64,000 nt of DNA from Akkermansia muciniphila (GTDB lineage: Bacteria > Verrucomicrobiota > Verrucomicrobiia > Limisphaerales > BJHT01), in contig CAMAUZ010000010.1 in NCBI GenBank assembly GCA_945861535.1, positions 55,771-119,770 of the forward strand, read 5' to 3'. Each line of letters begins with the position of its first letter. Position 1 is the first letter of the stretch. A model generated the notes under the pieces. The model was not told where the DNA came from. It saw only the letters and a program-made list of their open reading frames with translations, and made no database searches. This document shows positions 25,049 to 35,096 of this stretch, piece after piece. Both the position numbers and the translations under genes were made by a program.

Positions 25049-28000
25049 TCAGTCGGTGACGGTGATCGCGAGGTTGGTGGACTTGTCACCGAAGAAGCCG
25101 ACGCCTTCCTGCAGCATCTGCCATTGGAGATTGTAGGAGCCGGCGGTGGCGGGGGCGCGGGCAATGAAAGTGAAGCTGGCGGTGCCGCCGGGCGCGGTCT
25201 GGGTGCCGAGCAGCGCACGGCTCAAGCCCCAAGTGGTGTTGTCGGTGGGATTTTGCGAGCCGAGTTTGTGCGCGCCATTGGCCAGCCAGGTGGCGGTGCC
25301 GGTGTTCTTCAGGCGGATGGTGACAAAGAACGTGGACGCTTTTTTGACGGTCACGGCGGAGGTTTGGGAAACGAACTGGGCGTTGTTCGTGGTGGGCGGC
25401 GGCACGGCGGCGACGGCGACGACGGTGTTCGACGAGGCGTCACCAAACAGCCCGACGCCCTCCCGAATCATGCGCCATTGGAAGTTGTAGTTCCCCGCCG
25501 TGGCCGGGGCTTTGACGGAGAAGCTGAACGTCACGCTGGCTCCGGGTGCGACAGAGTTGGGCAGCGCCACGCGGTTGGTGGCCCAGGTGGTGTTGTCGGC
25601 AGGATTCACCGACGCGAGGCGATAGCTGGCCCCGGCACTCCAGGTGGTGGTGCCGGAGTTGCGCAGCGTGACGGTGACCGGGTAGGTCTGCCCGACGGTC
25701 ATGCTGGTGGGGACGCTTTGGGTGACGAACGCCGCCGCGTTCACGGTCGCCGGCAGCGTGACGCTGACGGACACGTTGGGCGTGCTGTCGCCGAACGCGC
25801 CAACGCCATCCTGCACCATCCGCCATTGCGAATTGTAAGTGCCCGCCACGGCCGGCGCGGGCACGGTGAAATTGAACGTCACACTGGTGCCGGGCGTGAC
25901 CGTGTTCGGCAGCGCAACACGGTTGAGCAGCCAGATGGTGTTGTCGGCGGGATTCCGCGACGCGAGCCGGTAGCTGGCACCCGGCGTCCAGGTGGTCGTG
26001 CCGGAGTTTCGCACGGTGACGGACAGGGAATAATTCTGGCCGGCGGTCATCGCGGCGGGAACGACCTGGCTGACGAACACAGCATTATTGACGATCGGCA
26101 CCGTCACGCTGAGCGGCACGTTCGGCGTCGCGTCGCCGAAAAGGCCGGCGCCATTTTGAAACATCTGCCATTGGAGATTGTACGTTCCCGCCGTCGCCGG
26201 AGCGGTGATGGAGAAGGTGAAAGTGACCGTGCCGCCGGGCGGAACGCTGGCGGGCAGGGCCACGCGATTGAGCCCCCAGTTCAGGTTGTTGGGGGCGTTC
26301 TGCGAGGACAGTTGGTAGTCCGCCGCGCTGCTCCAGGTCGTCGTGCCGCTGTTCCGCAAAGTGACGGAAATGGTGCGGGTCTGGCCGGTGGTGAGGGCCA
26401 GCGGCACGTCCTGCGCGACATACGCGGAGCCGTTGAAAATCACCTGCACCGGTGTCACCGCGACGACAGCGTTGGGCGTGACATCGCCAAAGCCGCCGAC
26501 GCCGTCCTGGGTCATCTGCCATTGGAAGTTGTAGTTCGCAGCGGCAGCGGGGGCGATGAGCGGAAAATTGAGCGTCACCGTTTCGCCCGGTGCCACGGGG
26601 CCGGGAAGTTCGATGCGGCTGGCACCCCAGGTCGTGTTGTTGCCCGGATTCTGCGCGGCGAGCCGGTGGTTGGTGGCCGGCGCCCAGGTCGTCGAGCCGC
26701 TGTTGCGAAGTATGATGGTGGCGGTGCTCGATTGCCCGGCGACAAGGGTGGGCGGCACGGTCTGGGACACAAAGGTCGCGCCATTCACCGGCGTGGCCCC
26801 CGAGACCACGTTCACGAGCGCATCGGCATTTGGCTCGCCGAACCAGCCGGCGCCTTCGTGAACCATGCGCCAGCGGAATTGATAGGAGCCGGGCGTTTGC
26901 GGCGCGAGCACGGTGAAGGTGAACGTGCCACTTTCGCCCGGCGCGACGAGACCGGGCAGCAGCACGCGGGCGACGTTCCAGATGAAATTATCCTGCGGAT
27001 TTTGCGACCCGAGCCGGTAGAGCATCTCGCGGCTCCAGGTGGCCGAGCCGGAGTTGTGGAAGGTCACGGCGACGCGATAGGGCTGGCCGGCGGTCATCGT
27101 GGCGGGCACGGATTGCGAGACAAACGTGGCGGCGTCCGGCACGGCCGCGGCGACCACGTTCACCACGACGTTCGGCGAGGGTTCGCCAATCCAGGTGACG
27201 CCTTCACGCAGCAGCCGCCATTGGAAATTGTAGGCGCCCGGGGTCGTCGCCGCGCGCACATTGAAACTGAACGTCACGGTCTGCCCCGGCGCGACCGGCC
27301 CGGGCAGGAGCACGCGGTTGGCCCCGAAGACCAGCGTGTCGTCGGGATTTTGCGAGCCGAGCCGGTAGAGATTTTCCGCCGTCCAAGTGTTCGTGCCCGT
27401 GTTTTTGAACGTGAGGCTCACGGGGTAAAGGCCGCCCGCCCCCATGGACTCGGGCACCGTCTGCGACACAAACTCCGCCGCGTAATCCACCGCCGTGACC
27501 GCCACGGCCACGGTCGGCGCGGGCGAACCAAAGTAGCCCGCCGCCCCCACGACCATGCCCCATTGGAAATTGTATGTCCCGGCGTTCACCGGCGCGGTCA
27601 CGGTGAAATTGAACGTGGCCGTCTCGTCGGGGTTCACCGGCGCCGCGAGCACCACGCGGCTGACGCCCCACACGGCATTCTCGGCAGGATTCAACGCCAC
27701 GAGCTGATAGCCCGCCGCCGGATCCCAGACGGTCGCGCCCGTGTTGCGCAACCTCACGGTGACGGCGTAGTCGCGGCCGCCGACCATCGTGGTGGGCACG
27801 GCTTGCGAGACGAAGGCCGCGACATTCATCGCCGCAGTGACCGGGATCGGGAAGGCGGGTGTCGCCTCGCCGAAGAAGCCGCCGCCGGCCTGCACCAGGC
27901 GCCATTGGAACACGTTGGCGCCCGGCGTCGGCGGGGCCTGGAGATTGAAGGTGAAGGTCGCGTTCTGGCCCGGCGCGACGTTGTTCGCGAGCGCGACGCG

Positions 28001-31000
28001 GTTGGCACCCCAGTTCAAATTATCCGGCGGCGACTGCGATCCGAGGCTGAAAGCGCCGACCAGCCAGGTTGTCGTGCCGGTGTTGCGCATGACCACAGTG
28101 GCCGGATAACTGCGGCCCACTTCGGTAGTCGGCGGGACGAGCTGCGAGACAAACGCGGCATCGTTCACCGCCGTGCCGTGGCTGACCTGCACGGCCACGT
28201 TCGGCGCCAACTGGCCGAAAAACCCGACCGGTCCCTTGACCGCCTGCCATTGAAATCCATAGGTGCCGGCAACCCCCGGCGCCTGCACGGTGAAATTAAA
28301 CGTCACCGTCGCGCCCGGCGCCACCGGGCCGGGCAACCCCACGCGATTGAGGCCCCACAGCGTCGAGGTCGGCAGGGGTTTGTAACCGAGCGCGATCGTT
28401 TCTGTGCTGCTGGTGGAGGTGCGCCAGGTGGTCGTGCCGCTGTTGCGCAGCGTGACGCTCACGTTGTACGCGCCGCCGGCGTCCATCGTCGCGGGCACGG
28501 ACTGCGAAACGAACTGCGCGTCGTCGAACGGCGCAAACACGTTCACGCCGGCCGCGGCCGTGGTCTGCCCGAAATAACCCACGCCGTCCCTGAGCATCTG
28601 CCACTGCATCGGCAGCGGCCCCGTCACCACGGGCGCCTGGACGGTGAAATTGAGCGTCACCGTCTGCCCCGGCTCGACCGCGGCCGGCAGGGCGACGCGG
28701 TTGACGCCCCAGTTCAAATTTCCCGCCGGACTCTGCGAGCCAAGCGTGTAGTTGCCGCCGCCCGGCCAGGTGAGCGTGCCGGAGTTGCGCATCGTGATCG
28801 TGACCGGATACGAGCGCCCCGCTTCCATCGCGGTCGGGATGACCTGCGAAACGAAGGCCGCGTCGTCCGTGCCAGTGCCCACGGCGACCGGCACGTTGGG
28901 CGACAGTTCGCCAAAGTAGCTCACGTTTTCCTGCACCATCCGCCATTGGAAATTGAAGGTGCCCGGCGTGGTCGGCGCGGTCGCGGCAAAGTTGAACGTC
29001 GCGATCTCCCCCGGCCCCACCGGCCCCGGGAGCACGACGCGCGCGGTGCCCCAGACGCGATTATCGACGGGATTCATCGCCGAAAGCCGGTGCTTGGCCT
29101 CGGGTGTCCAGGCGGTTGTGCCCGTGTTGCGAAATACGACCGAGACGGGATAGGTCTGCCCCGGCTGCATCGTCGCGGGGACGGACTGCGAGAGGAACGC
29201 GGCCCCGTTGCCCCCGTTGCGGACCTCGATGGCGAGGTTCGGCGACAGATCGCCAAACACCCCCGCGGCCTTGAACCCGTCCTGCACCATCCGCCATTGG
29301 AAATTGTACCGCCCCGGGCTGTCCGGGGCCAGGATGTTGAAGCTGAAGGTCGCCACCTCGCCGGGTGCCACCGTGCCCGCCAGCAGGCCGCGGGTGACGC
29401 CCCAGTTTTTGTTGTCGCGCGGATTAAACGAGCCGAGCCGGAACCGGTCCGCCTCCGACCACACATTGGTGCCCACGTTTTTGAAGCTGAGGCTCACCAA
29501 ATACCGCTGGCCGGCATTGACCACCGCCGGGACCGACTGGGCGACAAACGCCGCCGCACTCGGCACCACGCCCACGACCACCGGCACGGCCTCCGCCGGT
29601 TCGCCGAACAGCGCGACGCCCTCGCGGATCATCCGCCACTGCATCGTGTAAGTCCCCGCGCCCGTCGGCGCGGTGACATTGAAACGAAACGTCGCGGTGT
29701 CGCCCGGCAGCACCGGCCCGGGCAGCGACACGCGGTTCAGCCCCCACGTCGTGCTGTTATCCGGGCTGACGCTCGCGAGAAAACAGTTGCCCTCGGGACT
29801 CCACGCCGTCGTGCCGCTGTTGCGCAGCGTGAGGTTGACCTCGTACGTCTGGCCGGCCGCCATGAACGCGGGGAAATATTGGGTGAGAAATTCCGCGTCG
29901 TCCCGCGGATTGCTCACCGGCCGGAACTGCGCCGTGTACGTCGTGTCCACGGCGGGCGTGGCAATCGTATGCGTCGCCGCGCCGCCGTCAGACCACGCGA
30001 CAAATTCGTACGTCGTGCCGTTGATCACCTGCGGCGTCGCGGACAACGCCCGCAGCACTCCCGCCACGCCCGTGACCGTTCTCGGGGCCGTCAACGGCGC
30101 GCCGTCCAACTCCACCTGCATTCCCGGCGGGTCTGACTGGAGCGTGAAATTCGCTTTGACCGGCAGCAGATCCTTGGTCGCCGTGCGCACCAGCCCGTTC
30201 GGATCCGTGACCGTGAGGTGGATGCGATACCAGACCTGATCGCTGCTTTCGCCCACGGTTGGAATCACGAAGTTTGTCGCCGTCACGCCGCCGATTTCCG
30301 GGATGAACGGGTGCTGGTGGTCCTGGTGATGGAATTCCACCGCCCACAAAAACGCGCTGTCCGGCAGCGCCCCGCCGCCGCCCGCCGTCGCGCTGCCCAG
30401 CAGCGAAATCGTATCGCCGGCCCGGTAGGTCGCGCCCGCCGGCTCGACAATCAGCGGCACCGGCGGCGGGGCCGCCGTGACGGCGAGCACGACCGCCTGG
30501 CTGTTCGTCGTGCCCGACCCGTTGCTGATCCGCGCACGGAACAGCACCTGGTCATCCTCCAACTGCACCGCCGGAATGGTGAAATCCGCCGTCGCCGCCC
30601 CCGGCACGTCTGCAAATTCCGCCTCCCCGACATTCTTGCGCTGCCACTGAAACAGCACTGGCGCCGCACCATAGGCCGCCACCGACAGTGTCACCGGATC
30701 GCCCACCGCGACCGTCTGCCCCACCGGTTGAATGCCGATCTGCGGTGCGATCAGGCCGTCGTACTCGATCTTATAAATCGCCTGCGAAAAGTGCGCGACG
30801 TAGTAGAGGCTGCCCTCCGGCCCGACCGTGAGATAGAGCGGCATCGTGCCGAGCGTCGAGTTCATCGTCGGCGCAAACTCCGTGACCTGCAGCGTCACCG
30901 GGTCCAACACGCGAATCCACTGCCGCGTCCCGTCCATGAAAAAATATTTCCCGAGATACTGCGCGGGAAACTGGTTGGTCGCCGGATTGTAGAACGCGCC

Positions 31001-31906
31001 GCCCGTGATCGAACTGCTCGTCGGCGGCGTCGCCGGATGCGGATAAGTGTACAACGGCGGCGTGTAGGTCCGGTCCGTCAGCGGCGACGCGCCCTCCCAC
31101 CGCGGCCAGCCAAAGTTCGCCCCGGCCACGCCCTCGTTGATCTCCTCCCAGAGCCCGTTGCCAATATCGTTGATGAACATCCGCCCCGTGGTGCGTTGAA
31201 AAGTGAAGGTGAAGGGATTGCGCAACCCCAACGCCCAGATGCCCCGGTTGATGCCGGTGGTGACGTTGTAGAAGGGATTGTCGCTGGGGATCGAGCCGTC
31301 GGCATTGACCCGCAGCATTTTCCCGAGCGGCGTTGCCAGCGATACCGAGTTGGTCGAACGCAAATTGTCCCCCACCGCCACATACAACTTGCGGTCGGGA
31401 CCGAAATTCAGGCCGCCGGCATTATGCAGCCCCGCCTCGCCCAGCGGCGGCAAATCCAGCAACACCAACTCGCTCCCCGGCACCGCCAGATCCCCGCTCG
31501 CCTTGAACCGGCTCACGCGGTTGTGCGGCACCGGCGTGGGCGTCGTGTAATAGACGTACACGTATTGATTGTCCGCGAAGTTCGGATCCAGCGTCAGCCC
31601 CACCAACCCGCGCTCCTGGTAAAACTGCGCGTTCACCGCCAGGAACGGCTGCGGCAGCAGGACGCCGTTCTTCACGATGCGCACAAACCCCGCCTGCTCG
31701 CACACGAACAACCGCCCGTCCGGCGCGAACGCCATCGCCGTCGGGTACGCAATGTCCGCGGGGGCCACCACTTCCTTCTCCGTGAATCCCGGGGGCAGCA
31801 TGGTATCGCCGTGGGATCGGGCGATCCCATTGCTCAACAGGATGGCGGCCAAAACGACCCAGCGAATCCGAAACCAAAACCCCGCGACCGACAGGTGATA
31901 CAACAT
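25049..31906 (-). CDS. giant secreted protein: sugar-dehydrogenase propeller plus 14 NBR1-type Ig domains
   Basis: 2285 residues from ATG 31906, which has AAGGA six bases upstream; an in-frame ATG at 31924 lacks this. A signal peptide (IRWVVLAAILLSNGIARSHG) precedes a PQQ-type glucose/sorbosone dehydrogenase-like beta propeller, about residues 35-380. Its markers are LPPGFTEKEVV, DGRLFVCEQAGFVRIV, then GREL-like loops ending ALGLRNPFTFTF. Two or three Ig/PKD-like domains follow (about 390-690). Then come 14 tandem modules of about 115 residues to the C-terminus. Each has the NBR1 central-domain pattern FVSQSVP-M-G, NSGTTTW, NWG-NRV-LPGPVAPG and FQWRM-G-FG. It probably binds surfaces or polysaccharide while the propeller is catalytic or structural. 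Binding partner unknown. Confidence 0.85.
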   Translation of the reverse strand: MLYHLSVAGFWFRIRWVVLAAILLSNGIARSHGDTMLPPGFTEKEVVAPADIAYPTAMAFAPDGRLFVCEQAGFVRIVKNGVLLPQPFLAVNAQFYQERGLVGLTLDPNFADNQYVYVYYTTPTPVPHNRVSRFKASGDLAVPGSELVLLDLPPLGEAGLHNAGGLNFGPDRKLYVAVGDNLRSTNSVSLATPLGKMLRVNADGSIPSDNPFYNVTTGINRGIWALGLRNPFTFTFQRTTGRMFINDIGNGLWEEINEGVAGANFGWPRWEGASPLTDRTYTPPLYTYPHPATPPTSSSITGGAFYNPATNQFPAQYLGKYFFMDGTRQWIRVLDPVTLQVTEFAPTMNSTLGTMPLYLTVGPEGSLYYVAHFSQAIYKIEYDGLIAPQIGIQPVGQTVAVGDPVTLSVAAYGAAPVLFQWQRKNVGEAEFADVPGAATADFTIPAVQLEDDQVLFRARISNGSGTTNSQAVVLAVTAAPPPVPLIVEPAGATYRAGDTISLLGSATAGGGGALPDSAFLWAVEFHHQDHQHPFIPEIGGVTATNFVIPTVGESSDQVWYRIHLTVTDPNGLVRTATKDLLPVKANFTLQSDPPGMQVELDGAPLTAPRTVTGVAGVLRALSATPQVINGTTYEFVAWSDGGAATHTIATPAVDTTYTAQFRPVSNPRDDAEFLTQYFPAFMAAGQTYEVNLTLRNSGTTAWSPEGNCFLASVSPDNSTTWGLNRVSLPGPVLPGDTATFRFNVTAPTGAGTYTMQWRMIREGVALFGEPAEAVPVVVGVVPSAAAFVAQSVPAVVNAGQRYLVSLSFKNVGTNVWSEADRFRLGSFNPRDNKNWGVTRGLLAGTVAPGEVATFSFNILAPDSPGRYNFQWRMVQDGFKAAGVFGDLSPNLAIEVRNGGNGAAFLSQSVPATMQPGQTYPVSVVFRNTGTTAWTPEAKHRLSAMNPVDNRVWGTARVVLPGPVGPGEIATFNFAATAPTTPGTFNFQWRMVQENVSYFGELSPNVPVAVGTGTDDAAFVSQVIPTAMEAGRSYPVTITMRNSGTLTWPGGGNYTLGSQSPAGNLNWGVNRVALPAAVEPGQTVTLNFTVQAPVVTGPLPMQWQMLRDGVGYFGQTTAAAGVNVFAPFDDAQFVSQSVPATMDAGGAYNVSVTLRNSGTTTWRTSTSSTETIALGYKPLPTSTLWGLNRVGLPGPVAPGATVTFNFTVQAPGVAGTYGFQWQAVKGPVGFFGQLAPNVAVQVSHGTAVNDAAFVSQLVPPTTEVGRSYPATVVMRNTGTTTWLVGAFSLGSQSPPDNLNWGANRVALANNVAPGQNATFTFNLQAPPTPGANVFQWRLVQAGGGFFGEATPAFPIPVTAAMNVAAFVSQAVPTTMVGGRDYAVTVRLRNTGATVWDPAAGYQLVALNPAENAVWGVSRVVLAAPVNPDETATFNFTVTAPVNAGTYNFQWGMVVGAAGYFGSPAPTVAVAVTAVDYAAEFVSQTVPESMGAGGLYPVSLTFKNTGTNTWTAENLYRLGSQNPDDTLVFGANRVLLPGPVAPGQTVTFSFNVRAATTPGAYNFQWRLLREGVTWIGEPSPNVVVNVVAAAVPDAATFVSQSVPATMTAGQPYRVAVTFHNSGSATWSREMLYRLGSQNPQDNFIWNVARVLLPGLVAPGESGTFTFTVLAPQTPGSYQFRWRMVHEGAGWFGEPNADALVNVVSGATPVNGATFVSQTVPPTLVAGQSSTATIILRNSGSTTWAPATNHRLAAQNPGNNTTWGASRIELPGPVAPGETVTLNFPLIAPAAAANYNFQWQMTQDGVGGFGDVTPNAVVAVTPVQVIFNGSAYVAQDVPLALTTGQTRTISVTLRNSGTTTWSSAADYQLSSQNAPNNLNWGLNRVALPASVPPGGTVTFTFSITAPATAGTYNLQWQMFQNGAGLFGDATPNVPLSVTVPIVNNAVFVSQVVPAAMTAGQNYSLSVTVRNSGTTTWTPGASYRLASRNPADNTIWLLNRVALPNTVTPGTSVTFNFTVPAPAVAGTYNSQWRMVQDGVGAFGDSTPNVSVSVTLPATVNAAAFVTQSVPTSMTVGQTYPVTVTLRNSGTTTWSAGASYRLASVNPADNTTWATNRVALPNSVAPGASVTFSFSVKAPATAGNYNFQWRMIREGVGLFGDASSNTVVAVAAVPPPTTNNAQFVSQTSAVTVKKASTFFVTIRLKNTGTATWLANGAHKLGSQNPTDNTTWGLSRALLGTQTAPGGTASFTFIARAPATAGSYNLQWQMLQEGVGFFGDKSTNLAITVTD

Positions 31907-32197
31907 AGCTTCCTTACGACCCACACCTCACCAAGACTTGCCCACGCAGTTTTCCGGCGGAAGGCCGCCCAAACAACACCCGCAACCCACTCGCGTCAAA
32001 AAAATAGTGGCGGATTCGCTGCGCTCCCGGAACGCGGCCGGTCTCCGGTCGCCGCGCGGCCAAAGCAGCCCCCCCTTTAACCCCCTCCCAGCACCCCCCA
32101 CGCACCCGACCCGGAAGCGGACCGGGACCACCCTCCCTCGCGAATCCCGGAGCAAAAATCACGCCCCGCTAATCACCATCTACTCCCCGCTCCCCCC

Positions 32198-33688
32198 TCA
32201 CGCCGACCCCACCAGATTCTTCAAATCCGCCCGCACTTCCGCATACGTCGTCGCATACGCCAGCACCTTCGCGTCCGGCTCGCGCCCCCATGTGCGGCAC
32301 GCCGCGCGATACAGCCCCGGCCACCAGTTGCGATGCTGCGTCAGCCCGTCATCGCGCCACTTCGCCCAGTTCATCAGCACCTTGCTCCAGCACTCGTCGC
32401 CGTATTTCACCGCCGTTTTCGGATCGCTGAAATTCGGCAGATACCAGTCCCGCCCGATGCGCGCGTGCAACACCTCGTCCGCCCAGTCGTAATCTTGGAA
32501 CAACGCCGCCAGCGGATTTCCCGACTGCTGTCCCACCTCCCACTCGAAGCGCTTCCCCGTCCGCGGCATCAGCCCCTGCTCGATGAAATACAACACCGCG
32601 TGCCGCTCGATCGGCAGCAACTGCGTGTTCAGCGCCAGCGACCAGGTGAAATTCACCATCACTTCCTGCGACCAATCGATCCCGAGATTCGCAAACCCCA
32701 CCTCGCCCATCATCGCGTGCCGCGCCTCGTCCCACAGTTGCCGCGTCATGTCCCGGTAATAATCCCACGGCTTCCCCGGCGTCTCCGCGATGATGCTCGC
32801 CATCATCTCCGGCACGTCGATCTCGCGGATGCGCTTGTAAAACATCATCAGCGTCTTCGGCTCCGGCGGCATCGCGGGATCGTACAAAAACACCTCCGCG
32901 TTCACGCCCATGTTGAACGGGTCCGGGAACCGCGCATCCCGCCGCGGCCGCCCGTCATACTTGAACGGCTGCGCCGAATGTTTCCGCGTCAGCGCTTTCT
33001 CCACCCGCGCCGCCGCACCATCGAGCGCACCCGCCGCCGTCAGGCAATCCCCAAGCAACCCCAGCCACTCCCCTGCCCTCTCCCGGCACGCCGCATCCAC
33101 CAGCGCCGCCACCACCGCGTCCCCGAACCGCCGCACGTCCGCCAGCTCCAACAACGCGAACCGGCACACCCGCACCGACGGATGATCCACCAGCGGATTG
33201 GTGTCCACGAGATGCCGTTCCAGCGCCGCCTGCAAAGCTGGCACCGCCAGTTCATACAGCCCGAGCACCAGTTCCTCCGTCGTCGGCGCGCTCAGAATCT
33301 CGTCGAAGAAAATCTCCAGGTTCGTATCCGGCGTCTCCTCCAAACCCAGCGGCGGCTCGCGCATCTCGCCCACGCGCTTGCGCAGCGCCGTCGCATGTTC
33401 CGCGCACAAATGCGCGTGCAGACTGAACCCGTGCTTCAACTCCAAAAGCGGCTCCGCCGTGATCCGCGCGGTGAAAATCTGATGCAGCCGTTTGAGGGCG
33501 TAGTGATACCGCTTCAGCCGCGTCACACACGCCTCGATCGACAGCCCCGGCCGCATCGCGTCCGCCATCGAACACAGCCCCGCCAGCGCCGGCAACCGGC
33601 CCTGGAGCGCGGCCGGCCCGCCCGCCGGTCCCCGGTCAGACAGCTCCCCCGCAGTCGTAAAATTGCGATCCGTTTGTTGGTTGCTCAT
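32198..33688 (-). CDS. ferritin-like helical protein of unknown function
   Basis: 496 residues, almost entirely helical. Segments with the E/H spacing of ferritin-like di-iron proteins are visible: RLKRYHYALKRLHQI, HLCAEHATALRKRV, LWDEARHAMMGEVGF, IERHAVLYFIEQGL and DWADEVLHARIGRDWY. They suggest two ferritin-like bundles joined by an Ala/Arg-rich linker. No signal peptide is present, so it is cytoplasmic. The substrate is not predictable. It stands alone between the giant secreted protein and a repeat-filled gap. Confidence 0.65.
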   Translation of the reverse strand: MSNQQTDRNFTTAGELSDRGPAGGPAALQGRLPALAGLCSMADAMRPGLSIEACVTRLKRYHYALKRLHQIFTARITAEPLLELKHGFSLHAHLCAEHATALRKRVGEMREPPLGLEETPDTNLEIFFDEILSAPTTEELVLGLYELAVPALQAALERHLVDTNPLVDHPSVRVCRFALLELADVRRFGDAVVAALVDAACRERAGEWLGLLGDCLTAAGALDGAAARVEKALTRKHSAQPFKYDGRPRRDARFPDPFNMGVNAEVFLYDPAMPPEPKTLMMFYKRIREIDVPEMMASIIAETPGKPWDYYRDMTRQLWDEARHAMMGEVGFANLGIDWSQEVMVNFTWSLALNTQLLPIERHAVLYFIEQGLMPRTGKRFEWEVGQQSGNPLAALFQDYDWADEVLHARIGRDWYLPNFSDPKTAVKYGDECWSKVLMNWAKWRDDGLTQHRNWWPGLYRAACRTWGREPDAKVLAYATTYAEVRADLKNLVGSA

Positions 33689-33782
33689 AACGTGAAATCA
33701 AATTTGCTCGTGGCCAAAACCGTACCGCCCGCCCGCCCAAACTCGAAGCAGTTTTTCCACCGCCGCCCGCCCGCCCGCCCTC

Positions 33783-33880
33783 GGCGCGCGGCATTTATGC
33801 CGCTTCACCGTGCGCAGTACCATGCAGGTGCGAACACGCCGCGTCGTCCGCACGCTGCAGCGGCGTAAACGCCGCGCCCC
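33783..33880. repeat. GGAGCGCGG-family mirror element (ATTTAT/GTAAAC hybrid)
   Basis: Left arm GGCGCGCGGCATTTATGCCG, right arm CGGCGTAAACGCCGCGCC, with a central pair GTGCGAAC/GTCCGCAC as in the copy at 19150. The hairpin loops of the two arms differ. Confidence 0.8.
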
Positions 33881-33886
33881 GCCCAC

Positions 33887-34009
33887 GGAGCGCGGCTGTG
33901 TCGCAGACCAACCGCAGCACGCGCGGCCCGCGGGACGGCTGAAACATTTTCCATGCGCCCGCCATTCTCAACGCGCTGCGGCTGGTGCTCCGCACACAGC
34001 CGCGCTCCA
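33887..34009. repeat. GGAGCGCGG-family mirror element (TGTGTC type)
   Basis: Left arm GGAGCGCGGCTGTGTCGCAG, right arm CTGCGGCTGGT...CACAGCCGCGCTCC. The same arms occur at 6112, 21360, 24830 and 53695. Confidence 0.8.
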
Positions 34010-34105
34010 GCGCTCTCGCGCGCGGGCAGTGTGCGATGCGCCCTCTGGTCCGCGGGCGCATCGCAGTTTCTTGCACGCCCTCGGGTTCCCAGCCCCAGCC
34101 CAGCG

Positions 34106-34290
34106 GGCGAAAGACAATAGCCCAGCACTTCAGTGCTGGGTCTGCGTCGGTAGCGAACCAAGTCCCGTCAGGGACGAAAGAAATCGTGCGCCGTCTCGCC
34201 TCTTTCGTCCCTGCCGGGACTTTCCGATTCCCCAACCGCCAACCCAGCACTGAAGTGCTGGGCTATTTTCGGTCGTCCCTGCGGGACTAC
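34106..34290. repeat. mirror element with CCCAGCACTTCAGTGCTGGG hairpins
   Basis: Outer hairpin CCCAGCACTTCAGTGCTGGG near 34111-34140 is mirrored by CCCAGCACTGAAGTGCTGGG near 34243-34262. The inner pair is GTCCCGTCAGGGACGAAAGA/TCTTTCGTCCCTGCCGGGAC. No gene is visible in 33689-34413. Confidence 0.8.
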
Positions 34291-34413
34291 GCCAACGCGC
34301 CCCAGTCGTTGCAGGAAACTGAGATGCGCCCGCTGCCCCGCCACATCCGACTTTGCTGCTTCCCGGTGCGGACCTTGCTGCTAACATTCCTCCAACACGG
34401 AAATGGATGAGCT

Positions 34414-34650
34414 ATGCCACAACTAATTGTCCGAGAGATTGAGGAACAGGTCGTGAAGAAGTTGAAACAGCAGGCCGGCGCGCACGGAGTTTCGATGGAA
34501 GAAGAACACCGCCGCATCCTGCGCGAGTCGCTGCTCGGGAAGGTGGCGAAGAAGCCGTCGTTCAAAGATGCCCTGTTCGCCATGCCCAACGTCGGCGAGG
34601 ACGCGGATTTCGAGCGGCGTCCGCAACTCGACCGCCCGGTTGAGCTATGA
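34414..34650 (+). CDS. FitA/VapB-like ribbon-helix-helix antitoxin
   Basis: 78 residues. The N-terminus MPQLIVREIEEQVVKKLKQQ followed by AGAHGVSMEEEHRRILRESL matches the Arc/MetJ-type ribbon-helix-helix DNA-binding domain of FitA/VapB antitoxins. The acidic and proline-containing tail (residues 50-78) would wrap the toxin. Its stop overlaps the start of the PIN-domain gene (ATGA), the standard toxin-antitoxin arrangement. It probably represses its own operon. Confidence 0.9.
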   Translation: MPQLIVREIEEQVVKKLKQQAGAHGVSMEEEHRRILRESLLGKVAKKPSFKDALFAMPNVGEDADFERRPQLDRPVEL

Positions 34651-35081
34651 ACGGCTACCTGCTGGACACGAACATCCTGAGCGAAATGCGGAAGGAGAAG
34701 CGTTGCGACCCCGGCGTGCGGGAGTGGTTTGCCGTCAACGCCGCCGCGGAATTCTTCATCAGCGTGTTGGTGCTGGGAGAAATCCGCCAAGGGATCGAGC
34801 GGATCCGTCCGCGCGACCCGGAACAAGCGCGGGCGCTGGAGAAATGGCTGCTGTGGATTACCGCCGAGTTTCACGATCGGGTTCTGCCTGTGGACTCCCG
34901 AGTGGCGGACCAATGGGGACACCTTGGTTTGCAGCAGCCGGTTCCGGTCCTCGACGCTTATCAGGCCGCAACGGCGCTGGTCCACGGCTTGATGGTGGTC
35001 AGTCGCGATGAACCGGGCTTCCGCGGCACCGGGGTGACGGTGATCAATCCATTTTCAAAAACTAAACCGAAAGCCGGTTAG
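34647..35081 (+). CDS. PIN-domain toxin of the VapC/FitB family
   Basis: 144 residues, normal VapC size. The acidic residues expected of a PIN ribonuclease are present: D7 in LLDTNILSEM, E46 in SVLVLGEIRQGI, D104 in VLDAYQAATAL and D122 in VVSRDEPGF. The predicted activity is Mg-dependent RNA cleavage when free of the antitoxin encoded just upstream. The pair is immediately flanked by dispersed mirror repeats on its left side, which suits a mobile or recently acquired module. Confidence 0.92.
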   Translation: MNGYLLDTNILSEMRKEKRCDPGVREWFAVNAAAEFFISVLVLGEIRQGIERIRPRDPEQARALEKWLLWITAEFHDRVLPVDSRVADQWGHLGLQQPVPVLDAYQAATALVHGLMVVSRDEPGFRGTGVTVINPFSKTKPKAG

Positions 35082-35096
35082 CCTAACTCCATCCGC

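Noticed and set aside
25100..29900. Regular DNA periodicity that could suggest a CRISPR or satellite array
   Set aside because: The period is about 345 bp, in frame, and encodes degenerate protein modules; there are no short identical repeats with unique spacers.
24506..30136. 1876-codon open frame on the plus strand
   Set aside because: It is the antisense shadow of the 14 tandem Ig-domain repeats. Its Arg/His/Gly-rich repetitive translation follows the same period, while the minus-strand frame has a signal peptide, domains and a ribosome-binding site.
30218..32080. 620-codon plus-strand frame
   Set aside because: Antisense to the dehydrogenase-like propeller of the giant protein; the translation is Arg/His-rich with no domain.
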